Shown here one piece after another: positions 16,136 to 25,233 of a stretch of 64,000 nt of DNA. The position numbers and the translations under genes were made by a program. The notes below the pieces were generated by a model. The model did no database searches and was not told where the DNA came from. It saw only the letters and a list, made by a program, of their open reading frames with translations. This DNA is from Haloplanus salinarum (lineage in GTDB: Archaea > Halobacteriota > Halobacteria > Halobacteriales > Haloferacaceae): assembly GCF_024498175.1 (NCBI RefSeq), contig NZ_CP101823.1, positions 3,168,987 through 3,232,986 on the forward strand, in the 5' to 3' direction. Each line of letters opens with the position of its first letter. Position 1 is the stretch's first letter.

Positions 16136-18463
16136 ATGGGCATTCCCCTTCTGAATCGCATACGAGAGCGGTACGGGCTCAAGCTGGTAGCCGCCCTCGT
16201 CGCGGCGCTGCTGTTGACGGTCGCGGTCGGCGGTGTGGTGAGCGCCGATGCGTCGGCACAGTTACGCGACGACGTCCAGCAACACATGACGGAGCGGACG
16301 GAACAGCGGTCGGCACAGCTCGACGCGTGGCTCACCGGGCTGACGACACAGGCGCGGGTGGCCTCGGACCACCCGGCGCTCCGGAGCGACGACCGGGCGG
16401 CCGTCGAGTCGCGGCTCGACGAACTGGCCAGCGAGGATCGGGCGCCGCCGGGGGTCGTGGCGGTCCACTACGTCGACGCCACCTCCGGCACCATCGTGAC
16501 CAGTTCCGACGACGACCTCGTCGGTGTCGACGCCCGCGCCCAGGGCGCGCCCTTCGCGCAGGAGGACGTCGCCTTCGAGGGCGCCGACGACGTGCTGGTC
16601 ACCGACCCCTTCCGCCCCGATGTCGTCGACTTCACGACCGTCGCCGTCGCGACGCCCGTCGACGGACGGTCGGACCGACTGCTGGTCTACATGGTCAACT
16701 TCGAACGGCAGGTGGGGGGGTTCGCCACCGCTGACGACGGAACCGAGACGGTCGTCGTCGGCGAGGACGGCACGATCATCGCCCACCCGGACACGGCGCT
16801 GATCGGTTCGGACGTCGGCGAGACGTCGACGTTCGTCCCCGACGGGGCCTTCGCGGGCGCGACCTTCGCGGAGACCGACGGGCAGGCCGTCGCCGCCGCG
16901 CCGATGGAGACCACCGACTGGTCGGTCGTCGTCTCCCAGCCCGCCGACGCGGCCTTCGCCGTCCAGCGGGGCGTCGTCTCGGGGATCCTCGGCCTCATCC
17001 TCGTGGCCGTCATCTCCCTGTCCCTGATCGGTGTCACCGTCGGGAGTCGGACCTCGCTGTCCCTGCGGCGGCTGGCGGACAAGGCCGAGGCGATGGCGAC
17101 CGGCGACCTCGACGTCGACCTGACGACCGGCCGGACCGACGAGATCGGCCAGCTCTACTGGTCGTTCGACCAGATGCGTGACTCCCTCCGGGAGCGCATC
17201 GCCGAGGTCGAGGAGGCCCTCGACGAGGCGGAGGCGGCCCGCGCCGAGGCCGAAGCGGCCCGCGCCGAGGCGACTCGCACCAGCGAGCGCCTCGAACGCA
17301 CCGCCGAGACCTACGGTGAGGTGATGCAGGACGTGGCCGACGGCGACCTCACCCGCCGGATCGACGTGAACGACTCCAACGAGGCGATGGCCACCATCGG
17401 CGTCGCGTTCAACGATATGGTCTCCTCGATCGAGTCGACGATCCACGAGGTCAAGACCTTCGGCACGGAGGTCGCCAACGCCGCCGAGGCGGTCGACAGC
17501 AACGCCGCCAAAGTCAAGGCCGCGAGCGAGGAGGTCAACGAGTCGGTCGCGGAGATCGCCGACGGGGCGCGCACCCAGACCGAGAGCCTCCAGGACATGA
17601 CCGGCGAGGTGAACGACCTGTCGGCCAGCGCCGAGGAGATCGCCGCCACCGTCGACACGGTCGCGGATACCTCCGAGCACGCGGCCGAGGCGGGCGCGGA
17701 CGGCCGCGCCGCCGCCGAGGCCGCCGTCGAGGAACTCGACGGGATCGAGGAGACGACCGAGGCGACCCAGACGGAGGTCGAGGCGCTCAACGAGGAGATG
17801 GCCGAGATCGGCGAGATCGTCGACGTCATCTCCGACATCGCCGAGCAGACGAACCTGCTCGCCCTCAACGCCTCCATCGAGGCCGCCCACGCCAACGGCG
17901 AGGCGGGCGACGCCGACGGCTTCGCCGTCGTCGCCGACGAGGTGAAGAACCTCGCCGAGGAGACCAAGGAGTCCGCAAGCGAGATCGAAGCCCGGATCGA
18001 GTCGGTCCGCGAGCGGACCGAAGACGTCGTCTCCGGCACCCAGGAGACCGGACAGCGCGTCGCCGAGGGCGTCGAGACCGTCGAGGGCGCCATCGACGCG
18101 CTCGAACAGATCGCCGACTACGTCGAGGAGATCGACACCAGCATCCAGGGCATCGCCGACGCCACCGACGGCCAGGCCGACTCCACCGAGCGGGTCGTCG
18201 AGAGCCTCGACGAGGTGGCGGCGATCAGCAAGCAGACCGCCGAGGAGGCCACCGGCGTGACCGACACCGCCAGCCGGCAGGAGCGGACCCTCGCCGAGGT
18301 CGACGACGCGGCCGACGAGCTGACCCGCCGGGCCGCGCGCCTGCGCGAACAGCTCGCCGACTTCGAGGTCGACGACGCGGGCGCGGACCCCGAGCCGTCG
18401 GCCGCCGGCGGGCGGTCGAACGCGCTCGGTGACGGCGGCTACGAGGAGGGGGGTCGCCGATGA
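16136..18463 (+). CDS. htrII: phototaxis transducer (HtrII-like methyl-accepting protein)
   Basis: 775 residues. TM1 (about 15-37) and TM2 (about 280-303) enclose an external Cache-like domain of about 240 residues. HAMP regions and a long methylatable coiled coil follow, with the hairpin tip VISDIAEQTNLLALNASIEA near 562-585 that contacts CheA and CheW. It should relay the state of the rhodopsin encoded next, with which it overlaps by ATGA. Its length is near the 765-residue Halobacterium HtrII, which keeps the external domain; the Natronomonas protein lacks it. The external domain may sense a chemical as well. Assignment as HtrII rests on gene pairing. Confidence 0.9.
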   Translation: MGIPLLNRIRERYGLKLVAALVAALLLTVAVGGVVSADASAQLRDDVQQHMTERTEQRSAQLDAWLTGLTTQARVASDHPALRSDDRAAVESRLDELASEDRAPPGVVAVHYVDATSGTIVTSSDDDLVGVDARAQGAPFAQEDVAFEGADDVLVTDPFRPDVVDFTTVAVATPVDGRSDRLLVYMVNFERQVGGFATADDGTETVVVGEDGTIIAHPDTALIGSDVGETSTFVPDGAFAGATFAETDGQAVAAAPMETTDWSVVVSQPADAAFAVQRGVVSGILGLILVAVISLSLIGVTVGSRTSLSLRRLADKAEAMATGDLDVDLTTGRTDEIGQLYWSFDQMRDSLRERIAEVEEALDEAEAARAEAEAARAEATRTSERLERTAETYGEVMQDVADGDLTRRIDVNDSNEAMATIGVAFNDMVSSIESTIHEVKTFGTEVANAAEAVDSNAAKVKAASEEVNESVAEIADGARTQTESLQDMTGEVNDLSASAEEIAATVDTVADTSEHAAEAGADGRAAAEAAVEELDGIEETTEATQTEVEALNEEMAEIGEIVDVISDIAEQTNLLALNASIEAAHANGEAGDADGFAVVADEVKNLAEETKESASEIEARIESVRERTEDVVSGTQETGQRVAEGVETVEGAIDALEQIADYVEEIDTSIQGIADATDGQADSTERVVESLDEVAAISKQTAEEATGVTDTASRQERTLAEVDDAADELTRRAARLREQLADFEVDDAGADPEPSAAGGRSNALGDGGYEEGGRR

Positions 18464-19200
18464 TCTCCTCCGTCTCGACTTGGGCGGCCCTCGGCGCCGT
18501 CGGCATGGTCCTCGGCACCTTGGCGCCGCTGTGGGGGCTCCGCAACGACCCCGAACGCCGCGAACATTACCTCGTGCTCGCCGGCGTCACCGGCGTCGCG
18601 GCCGTCGCGTACACCCTGATGTCGCTCGGGATCGGCGACGTCGCCGTCTCCGGACGGATCGTCTCCCTGCCCCGCTACGTCGACTGGCTGATCACGACCC
18701 CCCTTATCCTCCTCTTCCTCGCGATGCTCGGGAACACGGGGCGCGGGTCGCTCGGCCGCCTGATCGTCGCCGACATCACCCTGCTCGTCCTCGGCGCGGT
18801 GGCCGTCGCCATCCCCGGCCGGATCCGCTGGCTGGCCTTCGTCGGCGGCCTCGCCGCCTTCGGCGTGCTGGTGTACGAACTCTACGTGCGCATCCCGCGC
18901 CTGGCGTCGTTCACGAACGAGCGGGCGCGCACCCTCTTCGTCACCCTCCGGAACCTGACCATCGCGCTCTGGACGCTCTACCCGCTCGTCTGGGTACTCG
19001 CACCCTCCGGCGTCGGGCTGCTCACCCGCGACATGACGATGCTGGTGATCGCCTACCTCGATCTGATCAGCAAGGCGGCGTTCGTCGTGCTGGCGGTCGA
19101 CGGCATGGACGCCCTCGCCGACGCCGCCCGCGGGGCGACCGGCGCCGACCCCGTCGCGACCGACGGCGGCGACGCGTCCGACGCCGAAACCGCCGACTGA
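18460..19200 (+). CDS. sop2: sensory rhodopsin II-like retinal photoreceptor
   Basis: 246 residues and seven helices. Helix C reads LPRYVDWLITTPLILLFLAM: R72 and acceptor D75 are present, but the proton-donor Asp of pumps is replaced by Phe86, as expected for a sensor. Helix G reads IAYLDLISKAAF with retinal Lys205 and Tyr199; position 204 is Ser where the well-studied Natronomonas protein has Thr. The numbering matches that protein closely. The start overlaps the transducer stop (ATGA). The role is blue-green light avoidance through the bound transducer. The C-terminal tail is acidic and Ala-rich. Confidence 0.95.
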   Translation: MISSVSTWAALGAVGMVLGTLAPLWGLRNDPERREHYLVLAGVTGVAAVAYTLMSLGIGDVAVSGRIVSLPRYVDWLITTPLILLFLAMLGNTGRGSLGRLIVADITLLVLGAVAVAIPGRIRWLAFVGGLAAFGVLVYELYVRIPRLASFTNERARTLFVTLRNLTIALWTLYPLVWVLAPSGVGLLTRDMTMLVIAYLDLISKAAFVVLAVDGMDALADAARGATGADPVATDGGDASDAETAD

Positions 19201-19240
19201 TCGATCCCTGACCGGCAGGGTTACATCACCCACTCTCACC

Positions 19241-21121
19241 ATGACCGACATAACGACCGAGTCCCGGATTTCGGTTCTCCACGTCGACACCGATCCCTCG
19301 GTCGCCGACCGTCTGGACCGGGCCGATCCCCGGTTGTCGGTCCGGACGGCCACCGCCGCCGCCGACGCGCTCGCCACCCTCGACGACGCGCCCTCCCCGC
19401 CGGTCGACTGCCTGGTGAGCGAGTACGACCTCCCCGGGACGGACGGGCTCGGACTGCTCGACGCCGTCCGGGAGCGCCGTCCCGACCTTCCGGTGGTGCT
19501 CTACACCGACGCGGGCGACGAGGGGATCGCCAGCGACGCCATCGCCGCCGGCGTCACCGACTACGTCCCGAAGCGACGCGGCCCCGACCGACTCGCGGAC
19601 CGCCTCCGTGACGCGGTCGAGGGCGCGGGGCCCGATCGAGCCGCACCCGACCGGGACGCCCAGTACCGGCGACTCTTCGAGGACGCGCCGGTGATGTACG
19701 TGGTCTTCCGGGACGTGAACGGCGAACCCGTCGTCGCGGACTGCAACGACCGCTTTCTCGACCGACTCGGCTACGACCCCGACGCAGTGTTCGGCCGATC
19801 GATCTGGGATCTCTACGCCCAGTCGTCGATGCCCGACGCCGTCGAGGGGTTCGACCGCGGGCGCGAGGGCACCTTCGGTCACCAGGAGCGGACGCTGATC
19901 GCTGCGGACGGCAATCACGTCGAGACGCTGTTTCGCGCCAGCCCGCGGGTGAACGCCGACGGCGAGGTGATCGGGACGCTCGGCCTCTACGTCGACATCA
20001 CGGAGAACAAACGGCGGGAACGGACGCTGGAGCGTCTCCACGACGTGACGCGGTCGCTCGTCCGCGCCGCGGACCGGACCGAGGTGGCGGAGACCGTCGT
20101 CGACGCGGTGCGCGACGTCCTCGGCTACCCGCGGAACCTGGTCCGTCTCGTCGACGACGACGGGGCCGAACTCCCGCCGGTCGCGATCACCGACGAGGCC
20201 GCGGCGACGCTCGGCGAGCGGCCACATTACGCGGTCGGCGAGGGGACCGCCGGGCGCGCCTTCGCCGACGACGAGACGCTCGTCTACGACGACGTGCGGA
20301 CCGTCGACGACGGCTACGACCGGTCCGGCGTCCGCGCGGCGATGTTCGTCCCCATCGGCGATCACGGCGTGTTGAGCGTCGGGAGCACGGAGGCCGGCGC
20401 CTTCGACGCCGCCGACGTCCACCTCGCGGAGGTGTTCGCCGCCAACGCCGGCACGGCGCTGACGCTCCTCGACCGCACCCGTGAGCTCGAACGGCAGAAC
20501 GAGCGGCTGACCGACTTCGCCAGCGTCGTCTCACACGACCTCCGGACGCCACTCTCGGTCGTCGACGGCTCGCTCGAACTCGCCCGCGAGCGGTACGGCG
20601 ACGACGCGGACCTCGCCCGCGCCGCCCGGTCGCTCGACCGCGGGTTCGACCTCATCGAGGAACTGCTGACGCTCGCCCGCGGCGCCGACACGCTCTCCCC
20701 CGAACCCCTCTCCCTGCGGTCGGCGGCCGCGGCGTGCTGGGAGTCCCTCGCGACCGACGACGACGAAACGCTCGTCGCCGACGACGCGACGATCCGCGCC
20801 GACGAGGCCGCGTTCCGCCGCCTGCTGGAGAACCTCCTCGGCAACTGCGTGGCACACGGCGCGACCGACGCCGGCGTGACCGTCACCGTCGGCCTCCTCG
20901 CGGACGACCGGGGGCTCTACGTCGCCGACGACGGGCCGGGAATCGACGACGACGTCGGCGATGACGTCTTCGAGGTGGGGTTCACCACCGACGACGGGGG
21001 GACGGGCCTGGGGCTGGCCATCGTCGAACGGATCGCACAGGAACACGGGTGGACCGTCGGCCTCGGCGAGGCGGACGGCGCTCGGTTCGAGATCGAGGGC
21101 GTCGACGTCGTGTCGGCCTAG
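19241..21121 (+). CDS. hybrid sensor histidine kinase (receiver-PAS-GAF-HisKA-HATPase)
   Basis: 626 residues, no membrane helix. A receiver-like domain (about 10-122) is followed by PAS (about 142-255), GAF (about 265-410), HisKA with phospho-acceptor H432 in VSHDLRTPLS, and an HATPase domain with DDGPGIDDDVGDDVFEVGFT and GTGLGLAIVERI. In the receiver the usual phosphorylated Asp is Glu61 (VSEYDLPGTDG), which cannot be phosphorylated in the normal way, while the Thr and Lys switch residues remain. It starts 40 bases after the rhodopsin gene on the same strand, so co-transcription is plausible; a link to light sensing is inference. Confidence 0.9.
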   Translation: MTDITTESRISVLHVDTDPSVADRLDRADPRLSVRTATAAADALATLDDAPSPPVDCLVSEYDLPGTDGLGLLDAVRERRPDLPVVLYTDAGDEGIASDAIAAGVTDYVPKRRGPDRLADRLRDAVEGAGPDRAAPDRDAQYRRLFEDAPVMYVVFRDVNGEPVVADCNDRFLDRLGYDPDAVFGRSIWDLYAQSSMPDAVEGFDRGREGTFGHQERTLIAADGNHVETLFRASPRVNADGEVIGTLGLYVDITENKRRERTLERLHDVTRSLVRAADRTEVAETVVDAVRDVLGYPRNLVRLVDDDGAELPPVAITDEAAATLGERPHYAVGEGTAGRAFADDETLVYDDVRTVDDGYDRSGVRAAMFVPIGDHGVLSVGSTEAGAFDAADVHLAEVFAANAGTALTLLDRTRELERQNERLTDFASVVSHDLRTPLSVVDGSLELARERYGDDADLARAARSLDRGFDLIEELLTLARGADTLSPEPLSLRSAAAACWESLATDDDETLVADDATIRADEAAFRRLLENLLGNCVAHGATDAGVTVTVGLLADDRGLYVADDGPGIDDDVGDDVFEVGFTTDDGGTGLGLAIVERIAQEHGWTVGLGEADGARFEIEGVDVVSA

Positions 21122-21714
21122 GGCGCCTCGCCGGTCTCGATGGTGAAGTCGTCCTTCGGGTAGGCCACGCAGGTCAGCGTGTAGCCGTCGCCGAGTTCGT
21201 TGTCGTCGAGCATCTGCTGGTCGTCGTGAACGACGTAGTCCTCGGCGTTGCCGCCGGAGGTGATCTGTCCGGCACACGAGACACACTGTCCCTGTCGACA
21301 GGCGTAGGGCATGTCCCAGCCCGCGTCCTCGCCGGCCTCGAGGACGGTCTCGTTTTCGGCCACCTCGATGGTGTCGCCCTCCTTGGTGAACTCGATCTCG
21401 AAGGTCTCGGCCTCGTCGTCGGGCACGTCCCACGGCCCGGACTCCTCGGCCGCCTCGCCGCCTTCGAGTTCGGCCCCTTCCTCCTCGCCCGCGACCGCGC
21501 CCGCCGCGACGGCCCCGCCGCCGCCGGCGCCGATGGCCCGGTTCATGGGCTCGGGGAAGTCGGTCTCGGGCACCGACTCGGCCCGCCGTTCGAGTACCTC
21601 CTGACTGATGTCCGTCGTGGAGGTCCACCCCGTCCCCTTCGAGAGATGGAGGGCAACGGCCGTGAGCGTGAGGGCTGCGCCGATACCCAGCCCCACCAGA
21701 TTTACCTCGACCAT
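21118..21714 (-). CDS. membrane-anchored 2Fe-2S ferredoxin
   Basis: 198 residues. An N-terminal helix (about 4-23) anchors the protein, an acidic Ala/Gly-rich linker follows (about 60-95), and the C-terminal plant-type ferredoxin domain has the cluster ligands in ACRQGQCVSCAGQ (C-x4-C-x2-C) and LTCVAYP. It should carry single electrons at the membrane. The ATG at 21714 is chosen because the hydrophobic anchor starts there. It converges on the kinase gene with stop codons overlapping by four bases. Confidence 0.9.
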   Translation of the reverse strand: MVEVNLVGLGIGAALTLTAVALHLSKGTGWTSTTDISQEVLERRAESVPETDFPEPMNRAIGAGGGGAVAAGAVAGEEEGAELEGGEAAEESGPWDVPDDEAETFEIEFTKEGDTIEVAENETVLEAGEDAGWDMPYACRQGQCVSCAGQITSGGNAEDYVVHDDQQMLDDNELGDGYTLTCVAYPKDDFTIETGEAP

Positions 21715-21772
21715 GGCTGGCGGTATGGATGCGGGGGTTAAGGGAATTGTGATCCCCGTCGCCACCCGGGAG

Positions 21773-22669
21773 TCACTCCTCGCGTCGCGCGACCTCGTGG
21801 CGGCCGAACCCGTAGCGCAGGCGGTTGGCCAGGCGCCGCGAGAACCGGTCCCGGCGCGAGCCGAACCGCTCGGCGAGCGCCCCGTGGATCAGCGGGACCG
21901 GCACCTCCCGCTCCAGTGCCTCCCGGACCGTCCACGTCCCCGTCGATCCGCCGGCGACGTGGTCGGCCACGTCGTCCAAGTCGGTGCCCTCCTCGCGGAA
22001 CGCCTCCTCGCAGAGTTCCAGCAGCCACGAGCGGATCACCGCGCCGTTGTTCCAGGTCCGCGCGACCGCCTCCAGGTCCAGGTCGTACCGGCCCTCGTGG
22101 AGCAGTTCGAACCCCTCGCCGTAGGCCTGCATCAGCGCGTACTCGACGCCGTTGTGGACCATCTTCACGTAGTGACCCGACCCGGCCGGCCCCATCCGGT
22201 CGTGGCCGTCCGGGCCGGTGGCGACGGCGTCGAAGACCGGAACCAGTTCGTCGTAGGCCCACTCGGGGCCGCCGATCATGAGCGAGAACCCCAACTCGGC
22301 GCCGGCGGGCCCGCCGCTCGTCCCGCAGTCGAGGTAGGCGGCGTCGGTCGTCTCCGCTCGCCGGACCGAATCCTCGAAGTGGGAGTTGCCACCGTCGACG
22401 ACCACGTCCGCGTCCGACAGCCGCGGTTCGAGTTCGTCGAGGGCGGCGTCCACCGGATCGCCCGCGGGTACCATCAGCCAGATCCGCTTCCCGTCGCCGA
22501 GGCGGTCCGCGAGGTCGACGATCGAGTCGGCCGGCTCCGCACCGGCCTCGGCGGCCGACGCCACCGCTTCCTCGTCGATGTCGAACGCGACGACCTCGTG
22601 GCCGGCCGCGAGCACTCGATCGACGACGATCCGTCCCATCCGTCCCAGCCCGATGACGCCCAGTTGCAT
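21773..22669 (-). CDS. gnd: 6-phosphogluconate dehydrogenase (decarboxylating)
   Basis: 298 residues, the short form found in archaea and many bacteria. The Rossmann motif GVIGLGRMGR (residues 4-13) binds NAD(P). DCGTSGGPAGAELGFSLMIGG and GHYVKMVHNGVEY hold the substrate and catalytic residues (Ser/Lys/Asn). It converts 6-phosphogluconate to ribulose 5-phosphate and CO2 in the oxidative pentose phosphate pathway, which haloarchaea use for ribose and NADPH. The start at 22669 puts the Rossmann motif at the N-terminus. It is divergent from the peptidase gene. Confidence 0.94.
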   Translation of the reverse strand: MQLGVIGLGRMGRIVVDRVLAAGHEVVAFDIDEEAVASAAEAGAEPADSIVDLADRLGDGKRIWLMVPAGDPVDAALDELEPRLSDADVVVDGGNSHFEDSVRRAETTDAAYLDCGTSGGPAGAELGFSLMIGGPEWAYDELVPVFDAVATGPDGHDRMGPAGSGHYVKMVHNGVEYALMQAYGEGFELLHEGRYDLDLEAVARTWNNGAVIRSWLLELCEEAFREEGTDLDDVADHVAGGSTGTWTVREALEREVPVPLIHGALAERFGSRRDRFSRRLANRLRYGFGRHEVARREE

Positions 22670-22753
22670 ATCCCCCCTTCCCGGACGCCGGGAGGTAGTG
22701 GTTGCGGTCTCCGCCCTCGCCGCCCTTTTGCTCCCCCGCGGCCATCCCTTCCC

Positions 22754-23851
22754 ATGGACGACCGCATCCGCGCTCATGCCGAGACGCTCGTCGACTGGAG
22801 CGCCCGAGTCGACCCCGGCGACGACGTGGTCGTGCGCGTCGAGGAGGGAGCCCACGACCTCGCCGTCGCCGTCGCCGCCGCCCTCGGCGACCGGGGCGCG
22901 AACCTGCTCGCCACCTACGGCTCCGACGAGGTAACTCGCGCCTACCTCCGCGCCCACGACGGCGACTTCGCCCCCGCCGACGCCGAGCGTGCCCTCTACG
23001 AGCGCGCCGACGTCACCCTCTCGCTTCGCGGCGGCCGGAACACCGCGGCGACCGCCGACGTCCCCGGCGACGTGCGGAACGCCCACGCCCGCGCCCGGAG
23101 TGACGTCCGCGAGGCGCGTCTGGCGACCGACTGGGTGTCGACGGTCCACCCCACCCGTTCGCTCGCCCAGGCCGCCGGGATGTCCTACGAGGCCTACCGC
23201 GAGTTCGTCTACGACGCCGTCCTCCGCGACTGGGCGGCTCTCGCCGACGAGATGGGACGGGTGAAAGCACGTCTCGACGACGCCGACGAGGTCCGCATCG
23301 TCGCGGACGGCACGGACGTCACGCTCCCCGTCGCCGGCCGCACCGCCGTCAACAGCGCCGCGAGCGTCGCCTACGACTCCCACAACCTCCCCAGCGGGGA
23401 GGTGTTCACCGCGCCCGCGTCCGCCGAGGGGGAGGTGACCTTCGACGTGCCCGTCACCGTCGAGGGGGCCCGCGTCCGCGACGCCCACCTCGTCTTCGCC
23501 GACGGCGAGGTGGTCGAGTTCTCGGCGGCGACCGGCGAGGCCGCGCTCGCCGACTGCCTCGCCACCGACGCCGGCGCGAAGCGACTGGGGGAGCTCGGGA
23601 TCGGCATGAACCGCGGCATCACGCGCCCCACGGACAACGTCCTCTTCGACGAGAAGATGGCGGGCACCGTCCACCTCGCCCTCGGCCGCGCCTACGACGC
23701 CTGCCTGCCCGACGGGGAGGCGGGGACGGAGAGTGCGATCCACGTCGACCTCATCACCCGGATGGGCGAGGGGTCGCGGCTCCTGGTCGACGGCGAGCCG
23801 ATCCAGCGCGACGGCCGCTTCGTGTGGGAGGAGGGCACTGAGCGCACGTGA
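22754..23851 (+). CDS. M29-family aminopeptidase (AmpS-like)
   Basis: 365 residues. The C-terminal half has the M29 metal-binding pattern: SGEVFTAP with its Glu, LGELGIGMNRGI, KMAGTVHLALGRAY with His, and SAIHVDLIT with His and Asp. It probably removes N-terminal residues from peptides in the cytoplasm using two metal ions. The product starts MDDRIRAHAETLVDWSARV, as in the family. Its stop overlaps the GTG start of the phosphodiesterase gene (GTGA), so the two form an operon. Confidence 0.92.
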   Translation: MDDRIRAHAETLVDWSARVDPGDDVVVRVEEGAHDLAVAVAAALGDRGANLLATYGSDEVTRAYLRAHDGDFAPADAERALYERADVTLSLRGGRNTAATADVPGDVRNAHARARSDVREARLATDWVSTVHPTRSLAQAAGMSYEAYREFVYDAVLRDWAALADEMGRVKARLDDADEVRIVADGTDVTLPVAGRTAVNSAASVAYDSHNLPSGEVFTAPASAEGEVTFDVPVTVEGARVRDAHLVFADGEVVEFSAATGEAALADCLATDAGAKRLGELGIGMNRGITRPTDNVLFDEKMAGTVHLALGRAYDACLPDGEAGTESAIHVDLITRMGEGSRLLVDGEPIQRDGRFVWEEGTERT

Positions 23852-24615
23852 CGCCGACCGTCGTCGCCCACCGCGGGTTCGCCGGCGTCAACCCGGAGAA
23901 CACCGTCGGCGCCGTCCGGGCGGCCGCCGACCGGGCCGCCCTCGTCGAGGTCGACGTCGTCGCCTGCGCCGACGGCACGCCGGTCGTCTTCCACGACGAC
24001 CGACTCGACGACGGCGACGGGAGTCGCGGAATCACCGACGGCGCGGGCGCGGTCCGGAACCTCCACCCGTCGACGGTGACGGCCGCGGGGGTGCTGGCGA
24101 GCGGCGAGACGGTCCCGTCCCTCGACCGCCTGCTCGCCGAGACGGACGCACCGCTCAACGTCGAACTCAAGCGGCCGCGGGCGGCGACGGTCCGTCGGGG
24201 GGCGCTCCCGTTCGCCGAGCGCGCGGCCGCCCGCGAGCGCTGGCAGCCGTTCGTCGATCGGGTGCTTTCGGCGCTCGACGACCGGCACGTCCTCCTCTCC
24301 TCGTTCTCCGAGGGAGCGCTCGCGGCCGTCCGCGAGCGGACGGCGGACGTCGAACTGGCGCCGATCTGTCGGGAGTTCGGGACCGGTCGCGAACTCGCGG
24401 CGCGCCACGACGCCGACGCGATCCACCCCTCGCTCCCGGCGCTCCGGGCGGCCGACCCCGACGCCGTCGCGGCCACCCGCGACGCCGGCCGGACGATCAA
24501 CGCCTGGACGGTGCGGACGTGGGTCGAGGCGCGGGACGCAGTGCGGGCCGGCGCCGACGGGCTGGTCGCCGACTATCCGGGGCTGGAGCGGTGGCTGGAG
24601 GAATCGAGCGGCTGA
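23848..24615 (+). CDS. glycerophosphodiester phosphodiesterase
   Basis: 255 residues from a GTG start that overlaps the peptidase stop. The hallmark VAHRGFAGVNPENTVGAVRAA with the catalytic His, the metal site EVDVVACADGTPVVFHDDRLDD, and the C-terminal TINAWTVRT are all present. It hydrolyses glycerophosphodiesters to glycerol 3-phosphate (or, in archaea, possibly the 1-phosphate) and an alcohol. No signal peptide is seen, so it is cytoplasmic. Its 3' end overlaps the predicted 3' end of the RNase P RNA on the other strand. Confidence 0.93.
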   Translation: MTPTVVAHRGFAGVNPENTVGAVRAAADRAALVEVDVVACADGTPVVFHDDRLDDGDGSRGITDGAGAVRNLHPSTVTAAGVLASGETVPSLDRLLAETDAPLNVELKRPRAATVRRGALPFAERAAARERWQPFVDRVLSALDDRHVLLSSFSEGALAAVRERTADVELAPICREFGTGRELAARHDADAIHPSLPALRAADPDAVAATRDAGRTINAWTVRTWVEARDAVRAGADGLVADYPGLERWLEESSG

Positions 24616-25069
24616 GAGGAGTAAGCCCCCTTCTGTTCGTCCCGGCATTCGGCTGAGCGTCCACCTCCGCGTCCGGACTACCTTGACGAGGCGGACTTGC
24701 ACCGGTGAGGATTCGCCGTTCCATCCGTTCTCGGCCGTCGCGGGACCCGACGGGTCCCGTGGGGCGTCCGGTGGAACCGTACGCCGTCGGCGAGACGCGA
24801 AGCGCCTCGAAGGCGCGCGGCGGACGCCGCTCGCAGCTCCGTGGTCCCTTCGCGATCACGCTACCCTCGGTGGGTCAACTCCCCTCGCTCGCGCTCGGGT
24901 TCGCACACCTCATCGGTCGGGCCGAGTGGTCTCGTTTCTGTTCCAGAGCCAGCCGTCTCCGACTCCGGGCTTGCGCCCGGTCACCCGTCCGGACGGTGGG
25001 GGGACTTTCCTCGTGTTCGCACACGGGGGCCGGGCTCTCTCTGCCACGTTCACCTACTCCCGCCGCTCG
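24605..25069 (-). ncRNA. rnpB: RNase P RNA (archaeal type A)
   Basis: Read on the minus strand, this protein-free interval has the universal RNase P motifs: GAGGAAAGTCC near 25010-25020 at the 5' side, and ACAGAAGGGGGCTTA near 24623-24638 at the 3' side. The ends pair as helix P1: CGAGCGGC with GCCGCTCG, plus GGAGTA with TACTCC. The RNA cleaves the 5' leader from tRNA precursors together with its protein subunits. Ends are placed at P1 and may be off by 10-20 bases. With these bounds the 3' strand of P1 lies inside the last codons of the convergent phosphodiesterase gene. Confidence 0.92.
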
Positions 25070-25233
25070 AATAAGCCGTTCGGTCGGACCGTGACGGCGT
25101 CCGGGGCTCTCGCGCCAGTCTCGGTAACGTCCGCCTACTCCGGACGCCGCCATCGACCCGTCGGTCAAAATTCATCACGGTCGTCCCCGGTGGAAAGGAA
25201 GGGTTCAAGTCGGTTCGGAGCGAGGTGTAGGGT

